From positions 42,426 to 106,425 of the forward strand of contig NZ_QEXL01000005.1 of assembly GCF_003311635.1 (NCBI RefSeq): a DNA stretch of 64,000 bases. The letters are read 5' to 3'. This DNA comes from Novacetimonas cocois. GTDB taxonomy: Bacteria > Pseudomonadota > Alphaproteobacteria > Acetobacterales > Acetobacteraceae. How positions within the stretch are numbered: the stretch's first letter is position 1; each line of letters starts with the position of its first letter. The notes under the pieces are model-generated. The model searched no databases, was not told where the DNA came from, and worked only from the letters and a program-made list of their open reading frames with translations. Positions 57,050 through 64,000 of the stretch are shown piece after piece. The translations under genes were made by a program, and so were the position numbers.

Positions 57050-57979
57050 TTATTCGAACGGGTCATGAAAAGCCTGTGACGCAAGCCGCCGCTGGGTTGC
57101 GCATTCCTCCGCCATGAAATCCAGAAGCGCCCTGACCGCCGGCACCAGTCCCCGACGGGAGGGAAAGACGGCATGGACGATGCCCGCCTGCGGCTTCCAC
57201 CCCGGTAGCACCTGGACCAGACGCCCTGCCTCGATATCGTGCCAGACCATCATGGTCGGCAGCTGCGCGATGCCCACCCCCGCCAGCGCGGCCTCCCGCA
57301 GGACGGCGAAGTTGTCGGTTATCAGGCGCGGTTCATGAAACACCGTTGCCGTCTGGCCTTTCGTATCCGTCAGCAGCCATGAACGGGCCCCGGGACGCGT
57401 ATTGAAATCGAGGCTGGGCAATCCGTTCAGGTCAGCCGGGGACAGCAGCGGACGGGGCACCAGTCCCGGCGTCGCGATCAGGCACTGCGTGCTGGTATCC
57501 AGCACCCGCATGACAAGGTCCGATGGTTCCAGCGGGGGGAAACGGACACGGATGGCGAGGTCGAACCCTTCCTTGAGGATATCGACACGCCGGTTCGTGC
57601 TTTCGAGCTGGAGCGTCACGGCGGGATAGCGGACCATGAAACGCGCAAGGATCGCGCCGAACTGGAAATTGAGCAGCGTGATGGGGCAGCTCATGCGCAG
57701 GACGCCACACGGTTCCGCCTGAAGCTGTGCGACGGACTGTTCCGCGGCCTCGGCCTCCGCAAGCATGGCGACACAGTGTTCGTAAAACCGCTGGCCCGGT
57801 TCGGTGACACAGAAATGTCGCGAGGAACGCTGTATGAGGCGCGCGTTCAGGTGTTCCTCCAGAATCCGGATCCTGCGGCTGAGGCGCGATTTCTGGATGC
57901 CGCAGGCCCGCGCCGCAGCGGAAAAGCCGCCGTGCCTTACGACCTGCACGAAATAAAGGAAATCGTTGAGATCCTGCAT
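57050..57979 (-). CDS. LysR-family regulator, divergent to pirin
   Basis: The 309-residue protein has an N-terminal HTH (GGFSAAARACGIQKSRLSRRI, about 17-37) and a LysR substrate domain. Start 57979 has AAAGGA upstream and fits the family; a much longer frame upstream lacks homology. The 120-base gap to the pirin gene holds an ATGTT-G-AACAT dyad (58042-58052), a possible binding site. The regulator is likely to control pirin. Confidence 0.87.
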   Translation of the reverse strand: MQDLNDFLYFVQVVRHGGFSAAARACGIQKSRLSRRIRILEEHLNARLIQRSSRHFCVTEPGQRFYEHCVAMLAEAEAAEQSVAQLQAEPCGVLRMSCPITLLNFQFGAILARFMVRYPAVTLQLESTNRRVDILKEGFDLAIRVRFPPLEPSDLVMRVLDTSTQCLIATPGLVPRPLLSPADLNGLPSLDFNTRPGARSWLLTDTKGQTATVFHEPRLITDNFAVLREAALAGVGIAQLPTMMVWHDIEAGRLVQVLPGWKPQAGIVHAVFPSRRGLVPAVRALLDFMAEECATQRRLASQAFHDPFE

Positions 57980-58099
57980 CGTCCTTTTGATAGAACGCAA
58001 CGTCTGATCTGGCAATCTTTCTGGAACGATGTGGACAGGCCATGTTGAACATCGAAGGCGGCGGGACCGGGCGGTTCCGCCAGATGGAGGGAAAAAGCC

Positions 58100-58981
58100 A
58101 TGCAGAAGAAGATTCTTGGCCGTTATGGAAATGACCGTGGCCATTGGGTGGGGGACGGTTTCCCGGTCCGCTCCCTTTTTTCCTACACTGGATTCGGGGA
58201 ACATCTCAGCCCCTTCCTGCTTCTTGACTATGCCGGCCCGCATCGGTTCCAGCCGACCGGGGGCCGCCGGGGGGTAGGGGAACACCCGCATCGCGGTTTC
58301 GAGACGGTGACGATCGTTTATGACGGGGAGGTCGAGCATCGGGATTCGTCGGGCGGGGGCGGGATTATCGGCCCGGGCGACGTGCAGTGGATGACGGCCG
58401 GGCGCGGCATCCAGCACGAGGAATTTCATTCCCCTGCATATGCAAGGACCGGCGGCGATTTCCGGATGGTCCAGCTGTGGGTCAACCTTCCCGCCAGGGA
58501 CAAGGACACGCCACCGGCTTACCAGACCATCACGGCCGCGAACATTCCATCGGTCGCGTTGCCCAATGATGCCGGAACCCTGCGGGTGATCGCGGGGGAC
58601 ATGGGGGACGTGCACGGTCCTGCGAGGACATTTTCGCCCCTCAATGTCTGGGACGGAAAGCTGCGGGAGGGGGCGCAGGCATCCCTGACCCTGCCACGGG
58701 GGCATAATGCCGCCATCGTGTGTCTGGAAGGACGCCTGATCGTGGACGGGCAGCAGGAACTCGGCAGCGCGCAGTTCGTGCTTTTCGATCGGGAAGGAGA
58801 GGACGTGACCCTTCAGGCCGTGGCGGCGACCAGCTTTCTGGTCCTGACCGGCGAGCCGCTGAACGAGCCGGTAGTCGGGTACGGTCCCTTTGTCATGAAC
58901 ACGCAGGAACAGATCCGCCAGGCCATCGAGGATCTGCGCGGTGGACGTTTCGGTAACATCCGGGGGCGGCAGACTGCTTGA
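58100..58981 (+). CDS. pirin-family cupin protein
   Basis: The 293-residue protein has the pirin metal set H62, H64, H106 and E108 (HPHRGFE and IQHEE), with spacing like human pirin and E. coli YhhW. Some bacterial pirins oxidise quercetin-like compounds or affect redox regulators. It is divergent from the LysR gene, so induction by an aromatic or redox signal is plausible. The repeat copy C starts about six bases after the stop. Confidence 0.92.
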   Translation: MQKKILGRYGNDRGHWVGDGFPVRSLFSYTGFGEHLSPFLLLDYAGPHRFQPTGGRRGVGEHPHRGFETVTIVYDGEVEHRDSSGGGGIIGPGDVQWMTAGRGIQHEEFHSPAYARTGGDFRMVQLWVNLPARDKDTPPAYQTITAANIPSVALPNDAGTLRVIAGDMGDVHGPARTFSPLNVWDGKLREGAQASLTLPRGHNAAIVCLEGRLIVDGQQELGSAQFVLFDREGEDVTLQAVAATSFLVLTGEPLNEPVVGYGPFVMNTQEQIRQAIEDLRGGRFGNIRGRQTA

Positions 58982-58986
58982 ACAAT

Positions 58987-59053
58987 GACAGTTTCCGGGT
59001 GCCGCCTTTTTTCAAAAAAGGCGGCGTTCCCCGAAGCTTTTTGAAAAACTTTC
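58987..59053 (-). repeat. double-hairpin intergenic repeat, copy C, deleted
   Basis: The stem GCCGCCTTTTTT/AAAAAAGGCGGC (59001-59025, single-base loop) is intact. The second hairpin is shortened: comparison with the other copies on the minus strand shows the left part of its stem missing, leaving GAAGCTTTTTGAAAAACTTTC. It lies just after the pirin gene and may terminate it. Confidence 0.7.
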
Positions 59054-59155
59054 ATCAGGGACATCTTACGGCTTCCGGCCTTTCAAAGGCCATCTCCCTG
59101 TCTTTCCGAAAATGATGTTCATGAAAAAAAATTATCAGGTAAGGATATAATTGAA

Positions 59156-59725
59156 ATGACAACTCCGTCTCCCCTGCATTTCGTCACGCTGCTGGGAAGC
59201 CTGCGCAAGGCTTCCTTCAATGCCGCGGTCGCACGCGCGCTGCCGGAACTTGCGCCGGTGGGGGTGTCGATTTCCCCGCTCGGCTCCATTGCCGATTTCC
59301 CCCATTACAGTCAGGACGTGCAGGATGCGGGATTTCCAGCAGCGGTGCTGGCGATGGCTGAGGCCATACGGAACGCTGATGGTGTCATCATCGTCACGCC
59401 GGAATATAACTATTCCGTGCCCGGTGTGCTGAAAAACGCCATCGACTGGCTGTCGCGCGTCACGCCGCAGCCTCTGGCCGCCAAGCCCGTCGCGATCCAG
59501 ACGGCCTCTCCCGGCATGATCGGAGGGGCGCGTGCGCAGTATCATCTGCGTCAGAGTCTGGTTTTCCTCAATGCCTTCGTCCTGAACCGGCCGGAAGCGA
59601 TGATCGGGCAGGTCGCGGGCAAGGTGGATGCGGATACGCTGCGGCTGACCGATGGCGTGACGCGCGAATTCCTTGCCAGTCAGCTGGCTGCATTCAGCCA
59701 GTTTGCCCGGAAACTCAGGCCCTGA
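59156..59725 (+). CDS. NADPH-dependent FMN reductase (ChrR/azoreductase type)
   Basis: The 189-residue flavodoxin-like protein has GSLRKASFNAAVARAL near the N-terminus (phosphate loop) and the family marker PEYNYSVPGVLKNAIDWLSR near 82-100. Such enzymes reduce quinones, chromate or azo dyes with FMN. A terminator hairpin follows (59751-59783). It is the second flavodoxin-fold reductase in the window. Confidence 0.88.
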   Translation: MTTPSPLHFVTLLGSLRKASFNAAVARALPELAPVGVSISPLGSIADFPHYSQDVQDAGFPAAVLAMAEAIRNADGVIIVTPEYNYSVPGVLKNAIDWLSRVTPQPLAAKPVAIQTASPGMIGGARAQYHLRQSLVFLNAFVLNRPEAMIGQVAGKVDADTLRLTDGVTREFLASQLAAFSQFARKLRP

Positions 59726-59750
59726 TCGCCTGACGCTGCCTGCCATGATT

Positions 59751-59783
59751 GGCGGTTCTCCTGCTTTGTGGAGGACCGCCTTT
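59751..59783 (+). terminator. terminator of the FMN reductase gene
   Basis: GGCGGTTCTCC (59751-59761) pairs with GGAGGACCGCC (59770-59780), with one G-T wobble, and is followed by TTT. Confidence 0.7.
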
Positions 59784-60080
59784 GTGCGTCCAGGGACAAG
59801 ATGCAGCCGTTTTCATCGGGGACGTGGCGCCGGCCCACGCCATGATCGTGGCGAACGTTTAAAAAGCCGTGCCAGTCAGCCGTGCCAGTCACCAGATATA
59901 TGGCAACGGTCTTCAGCATGGGCCGTGGGGGAGGGAAAACGGCTGCACATGGACATGAAAATCATGATGCCGGACTGGACACGCCCCATGCAGCGGCCCC
60001 ACAAAGTTATGAAAGGCAGGCTGGGGCCGAGCATCCTAGGATAACCCCGAAACCTGACAGGAACCGGAGTTCGTCCCCTC

Positions 60081-60866
60081 ATGCTTCTCAACACGATAGA
60101 ACTTGGCCCCGAAAATGGCGATCGGTCGCAGCCACCCGTCGTCTTCCTTCATGGCCTGTTCGGTCGCGCACGCAATTTCGGTTTTTTCCAGCGACGGATC
60201 GCCGCGACGCGCCGCACGCTTGCCCTCGATTTGCGCAATCATGGAAACAGTCCGCATGGCATGATGGACTATCCCACCCTTGCTGGTGACGTGCGCGAAA
60301 CACTGGCGGCGCATGATGCCCTTCCTGCCACCATCATCGGGCATTCGATGGGCGGAAAGGTGGCGATGATGCTTGCCCTGACATTTCCGGTAGATGTGCA
60401 TTCCCTTCTGATCGCGGATATCGCGCCGGGGAAGGGCGGGTTTTCGCAATCGCAGAGCCTTGCGGGGAAAATGGCCGACCTGCGGTTTCCCGACTTTCTG
60501 GATCGGGCGGCGGCCGACGCCCTGCTGGGACGGATCATCTCCGAAAAACCTGTCCGTGACCTGATGATGATGAACATCGACATGGGGGAACATCCCCACT
60601 GGAATATCGGGATTCAGGAGATTGCGGCCTCCATGCCCGCGATTGTCGGATGGCCGGAGATGGGGGATGGCGTCCATTATGATGGTCCCACCCTGTTTGT
60701 TGCGGGCGGGCGTTCGCATTACATCACGCCGGACAACTACCCCGCCATGCGGCGGCTTTTCCCGAATTACCGGCTGGAAACCATTCCCGATGCCGGTCAC
60801 TGGGTCCATGCGCAGGCCCCGGCAGCTTTTCTGGAACTGCTGGTGAACTTCCTGTCCGAGGGGTAA
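60081..60866 (+). CDS. alpha/beta hydrolase, YbfF-like esterase
   Basis: The 261-residue cytoplasmic protein has the oxyanion block VFLHGLFGRARNFG, the LDLRNHGNSPH block and nucleophile Ser89 in GHSMGG, with a C-terminal GHWVHAQ carrying the histidine. These blocks are like E. coli YbfF (acyl-CoA/palmitoyl esterase). Physiological substrate is unknown. The gap upstream (59784-60080) shows nothing else. Confidence 0.85.
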   Translation: MLLNTIELGPENGDRSQPPVVFLHGLFGRARNFGFFQRRIAATRRTLALDLRNHGNSPHGMMDYPTLAGDVRETLAAHDALPATIIGHSMGGKVAMMLALTFPVDVHSLLIADIAPGKGGFSQSQSLAGKMADLRFPDFLDRAAADALLGRIISEKPVRDLMMMNIDMGEHPHWNIGIQEIAASMPAIVGWPEMGDGVHYDGPTLFVAGGRSHYITPDNYPAMRRLFPNYRLETIPDAGHWVHAQAPAAFLELLVNFLSEG

Positions 60867-61496
60867 GGGGGAATTCGCGGCTGACGGCGGGGTCCGGCAG
60901 GGTGGAACATGCAAATCATCCCACGACTGACGACATGCCCTGCCGGGATACGCATCCCGACCGGTTTTGCCCCGGACGAAACAGGGCCGGACAGGGGAAG
61001 TGAGGCTCCTTCATTGCAGCTAGCGTTCTGATTCGCGGCAGGATGATGAAAATGTAACGGATCTGAAGCTACGCGCAGGGCACCATTCCATGACAAAACA
61101 TGCATAAAGATACATTCTTTAGGGATGTTTTGTCATCTGATGTATTCGATGGGCTAACGACTGTTGCGTCTTCCCGGGGGAATTTTCATACTTCTACAGT
61201 CCTGATATTTCATAAGTGAAATCAAGAAGATAAATAGAGCGGATGCTGTAGATCCGCCTTGCGGCAATAAGTAACAATAAGATACAATGTCAAAACATTT
61301 CTTTGGATAAGCCGAAGCTATACTATTATTCCTGTTGGATTCGACGTGTATTATTCAAAGAAATCCATACTTTTTTGGAACATAAAGTAACAATGCAGGA
61401 TACATGACTCGATTTTCTTGGACGTCATGATACACAGTTCGGCGTGCCTGAAATACGCCACGCCGAACGTGCCGCCCGCCCGGGAGAAAGTCATTC
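60867..61496. other. AT-rich intergenic region before the sulfotransferase
   Basis: About 630 bases with no supported gene. From roughly 61050 onward it is clearly AT-rich. The promoter of the sulfotransferase should lie here. Confidence 0.45.
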
Positions 61497-62282
61497 ATGA
61501 ACGTTGATAATCCGCCCTCCGACTGTTCAGGAAGTTTTCTGCGTCCGGTTTCCGGTCCTTCTTTATCCCAGACCCTTTTCAATTCCGCGACCCGGACGAT
61601 GGGATTTCCCATCGCATCGGATTTCCATGAATGGGCGGCCGACTGCGGCCTTCACATTCCCCATGGACGCAAACGCCAGGCCCGCATGGCCATGATCGCG
61701 CAGCGGGGGCTGCTTTTCATCCATGTGCCCAAGAATGCGGGAACGTCCATCGCCATGGCCCTTTACGGGCGCACGATGCTTCATGAAACGATGAATTTCT
61801 TCATAAAAACCGCGCCGGAAAATGTCCGCAACCTGCCCAGCATCGCCATTCTTCGCGATCCCGTGTCGCGATTCATCTCGTCCTATGGGTATGCGCGCGC
61901 CGGTGGGACGGCCCACAGGCAGGTTGTTGATACGTTCCGCGATCGCTACATGGCGTTCCGGTCCGTGGATGATGCGCTGGATCATGTTGAAAATGCCCGC
62001 TCCGTTTACAAGATGGACCATATCTTCCGGCCGCAGTCGTGGTATGTCTGCGGACGTCAGGGCGACGTGCTGGTACGGAATCTCATCCCCATGCAGGCCG
62101 TCTCCCAGCTGCCGCGCCTGTTTCCGCAGTTCCGCGAGATGCGTATCCAGCGTCTGAATGAAAGCCGCTGCAGTGACATCGCGCTGACAGCACGTCAGAA
62201 AAAGCGCATAGAAACCCTGTATGAGCAGGACTTTGTCCTGTATGAAGAAAGCCTCAGGAAGTATCTTCCGGGATCGAAGTGA
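61497..62282 (+). CDS. sulfotransferase family protein
   Basis: The 261-residue protein has the PAPS-binding 5'-phosphosulfate loop FIHVPKNAGTSI (about 76-87) and the 3'-phosphate motif ILRDPVSRFISSYGYA (about 119-134), the pattern of Golgi-type carbohydrate sulfotransferases (sulfotransfer_2). No signal peptide is seen. It may sulfate a surface polysaccharide or lipid. It stands alone between two AT-rich gaps, which fits lateral acquisition. No PAPS synthesis genes are adjacent. Confidence 0.85.
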   Translation: MNVDNPPSDCSGSFLRPVSGPSLSQTLFNSATRTMGFPIASDFHEWAADCGLHIPHGRKRQARMAMIAQRGLLFIHVPKNAGTSIAMALYGRTMLHETMNFFIKTAPENVRNLPSIAILRDPVSRFISSYGYARAGGTAHRQVVDTFRDRYMAFRSVDDALDHVENARSVYKMDHIFRPQSWYVCGRQGDVLVRNLIPMQAVSQLPRLFPQFREMRIQRLNESRCSDIALTARQKKRIETLYEQDFVLYEESLRKYLPGSK

Positions 62283-62420
62283 AAATCAGGAAACTTCCCT
62301 GATATTTCTGACAATATTGCGAACAGGAATGTTCATTTCTGTCAGTAACGATATCGACAAAATTCCCATTTGCGACGGGAGATTTCCGTGGAAGTCCCCC
62401 ACGAAACCTGTTGTCATGAT

Positions 62421-62506
62421 AAAGAAGTTTTTGGTGAAGCTTTTTTCAAAAAGCTTCGATAAACGCAGCCCTCCTGAAAAGACAGCGCCAAAAGACCTTT
62501 CTTTTT
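62421..62506 (+). repeat. double-hairpin intergenic repeat, copy D, degenerate
   Basis: The first half is intact: GAAGTTTTTGG then GAAGCTTTTTT with AAAAAGCTTC (62436-62457). The second hairpin is eroded (AGCCCTCCTGAAAAGACAGC instead of a GC-rich stem). Orientation is as copy B. Confidence 0.7.
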
Positions 62507-62836
62507 AAGCGGTCTCCAGAAATCCCTGATGGATACTCCTGTAATACAGGAACGGGGCAATGCGCTGTCAGCATGTCGCCTCCATACGTTCATCCCGGTC
62601 GATGTTTCCCTGATAATTATCCTGTCGTGACCGGGCGCTTTTAATTGAGGTCCGACAACGATTGGGATGCCGGGATTTGGTGTCGGTAACACGCTGCGGG
62701 TCTTTTCCTGTCCGATCGGCCAGAAAATCGCCCGCGTTGTTTCGTGCGTGACGGATCCGGATGGGGCCCGCAATCGTGCCCGCGCCATGCTGGTCCGCAA
62801 TACGCATTGCCCGCTTAAACTCCTGTTTTTTTCAAT

Positions 62837-62860
62837 ACCTGTCTCAGGAATGAGACAGGT
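62837..62860. promoter_or_regulatory. perfect hairpin with GGAA loop, upstream of gcd
   Basis: ACCTGTCTCA and TGAGACAGGT are perfect 10-bp arms around GGAA, about 160 bases before the gcd start. A preceding T-run (62825-62832) would make it a terminator-like element for minus-strand transcripts, or it may be an operator or leader structure for gcd. Confidence 0.5.
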
Positions 62861-63016
62861 GGCCTTTCATGAAACAAACCTGTGTGAAGCCACCATGATG
62901 CAGCATGGTGTTTTGCCATGTCTCCATGCTGAACAGGGCTCACTGGCCGTCGGGACAGGGAAACATCATCCCTGACGTACCGCGCGGCCCATGAAAACTA
63001 CAGAGAGAAACATGGC

Positions 63017-64000
63017 ATGCGGGAAACAAATGGAAGGTTGTTATCAATAATAACCTCGGTCTTGCTGGCTCTGGTCGGGCTTTTCCTGTTCTTCGGGGGC
63101 GCCCAGCTGCTTTTCCTTGGCGGTTCGTGGTTCTATGTCGTTGCGGGCGGCATCATGCTGGCGGCGGCGGTCAGTGGCCTGCGGAAGCCGAAACTGGCGG
63201 TCGGCCTTTATGCCGCCCTTCTTCTGGTGGCAACGGTATGGTCCCTGGCCGAAGTCGGCTTCGACATATGGGGGCTGGAGGTCCGGCTGCTCACCCTGCT
63301 CGGCATTGGCGCGTGGCTGCTGTTGCCGTCGGTCTGGCGCAGCAGCGGCAGCTGGCTGTCTGACAAGCTGCCGGTGCTTGGCGGCGTTGGTGCGGCCGCC
63401 CTCGTGCTGCTGATCAGCTGCTTCATGTCCTATTCCATCGACGGGACGGTTCCGGCGGAGCGCATGATGGCGCAGGGACAGCCCGACCCTGCCGCCGATG
63501 GCATCCCCGATGGCGACTGGCAGGCCTATGGCCGCACGGTCGGTGGGGATCGGTATTCGCCGCTGGCACAGATCACGCCGGCCAATGTCACGAAGCTCAG
63601 GCGCGCATGGACAACCCGCACCGGCGATGTGGAGCAGGAAGGCGAAGGCACGGTCGCGGGGCCTGATCAGGGGCATGAATTCAACCTTGAGGTCACGCCG
63701 ATCAAGGTGGACAACACGCTTTACATGTGCACCCCCCACAGCTGGGTCATCGCGCTGGATGCCGCGACGGGGAAGGTGAAGTGGAAGTTCGATCCCCATC
63801 CGGCTGCGGCCGACCTTGCGAAAAACGTCTATCTCGCCTGTCGTGGCGTGTCCTATTACCGTATTCCCGACGAAATCCAGACAAGCTGCCGCACGCGCAT
63901 CTATTCCCCGGTGGCGGACGTGCGCATGGTCGCGCTGGATGCCGAAACCGGCAAACCGTGCGATGATTTTGGCGATCATGGCTTCATTTCCCTGCGGGAA
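63017..64000 (+). CDS. gcd: membrane-bound PQQ glucose dehydrogenase, N-terminal part
   Basis: The frame runs off the right edge after 328 codons. The start MRETNGRLLSIIT has GAGAGAAAC upstream. It has five hydrophobic segments in the first 140 residues, including GGSWFYVVAGGIML and YAALLLVATVWSLAEVGFDIW, then the quinoprotein domain: DWQAYGRTVGGDRYSPL, ITPANVTKLRRAWTTRTGD, VTPIKVDNTLYMCTPHS, ACRGVSYY and IYSPVADVRMVALDA. These blocks align with E. coli Gcd. It oxidises glucose to gluconolactone in the periplasm and reduces ubiquinone. Confidence 0.93.
   Translation, partial: MRETNGRLLSIITSVLLALVGLFLFFGGAQLLFLGGSWFYVVAGGIMLAAAVSGLRKPKLAVGLYAALLLVATVWSLAEVGFDIWGLEVRLLTLLGIGAWLLLPSVWRSSGSWLSDKLPVLGGVGAAALVLLISCFMSYSIDGTVPAERMMAQGQPDPAADGIPDGDWQAYGRTVGGDRYSPLAQITPANVTKLRRAWTTRTGDVEQEGEGTVAGPDQGHEFNLEVTPIKVDNTLYMCTPHSWVIALDAATGKVKWKFDPHPAAADLAKNVYLACRGVSYYRIPDEIQTSCRTRIYSPVADVRMVALDAETGKPCDDFGDHGFISLRE

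Larger units (their letters stand above)
62283..63016. other. intergenic region before gcd
   Basis: About 730 bases holding repeat copy D and a hairpin at 62837-62860. A 102-codon frame at 62667-62975 has no family match and no ribosome-binding site. The gcd promoter should lie in the right part. Confidence 0.45.

Noticed and set aside
62667-62975. Possible 102-residue gene before gcd
   Set aside because: It runs through a perfect hairpin, has no ribosome-binding site and no motif.
1-64000. CRISPR array, tRNA or rRNA genes
   Set aside because: No regularly spaced repeats and no tRNA or rRNA signatures were found on reading both strands.

Overview
The window reads as chromosome of an acetic acid bacterium (Acetobacteraceae, probably the Komagataeibacter/Gluconacetobacter group). 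The evidence is high-GC coding sequence with AT-rich intergenic stretches, several periplasmic respiratory-chain sugar or alcohol oxidases (an FAD dehydrogenase with a tri-heme cytochrome, a PQQ sorbosone-dehydrogenase-type enzyme, and the membrane quinoprotein glucose dehydrogenase cut by the right edge), and a dispersed double-hairpin repeat of the kind I associate with that group. The genus is inferred from gene content only. No tRNA, rRNA, transposase, integrase or CRISPR array was found.

Layout. 1-0.7 kb: a KGG-repeat stress protein tail and a DUF892 ferritin-like protein. 1.2-3.0 kb: a TPP-dependent decarboxylase/oxidase-like enzyme. 3.1-3.4 kb: a broken short-chain dehydrogenase. 4.3-10.3 kb: a periplasmic oxidation cluster (Tat-exported small subunit, GMC flavoprotein, tri-heme cytochrome c, GlcG/HbpS protein, Tat-exported oxalate decarboxylase). 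10.5-14.1 kb: minus-strand alcohol dehydrogenase, MFS carrier and MetX-like hydrolase. 14.4-29.6 kb: a complete 13-gene nuoA-N operon with fused nuoCD, plus a CBS-domain gene at its end. 30.2-35.2 kb: a vitamin B12 uptake operon (btuB-F-C-D order) behind a cobalamin riboswitch. 35.3-37.9 kb: a TetR regulator divergent from a carotenoid oxygenase and a membrane protein. 38.0-44.0 kb: two exported peptidases (S9 and S46) around a PQQ dehydrogenase.

44.2-48.6 kb holds an ABC exporter pair, a DUF2075 ATPase and an unknown exported protein. 48.9-52.7 kb holds a LysR regulator divergent from a Rieske oxygenase/reductase pair, then a flavodoxin-fold quinone reductase. 52.7-56.0 kb holds a PepSY membrane protein, two previously unlisted 43-44 residue membrane proteins and a lytic transglycosylase with a SPOR domain. 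56.1-60.9 kb holds a 2-hydroxyacid dehydrogenase, a LysR/pirin divergent pair, an FMN reductase and an esterase-like hydrolase. 61.5-64 kb holds a sulfotransferase in an AT-rich setting and the 5' part of gcd.

Together the genes describe an aerobic cell that oxidises sugars, sugar acids and possibly oxalate in the periplasm, feeds electrons to quinone both there and through a proton-pumping complex I of gammaproteobacterial style, and imports cobalamin under riboswitch control. The most unusual items are the pair of tiny membrane proteins at 54.2-54.5 kb, the oxidase plus GlcG plus oxalate decarboxylase cluster, the four-copy double-hairpin repeat, and several palindromic operators that pair with identifiable regulators.
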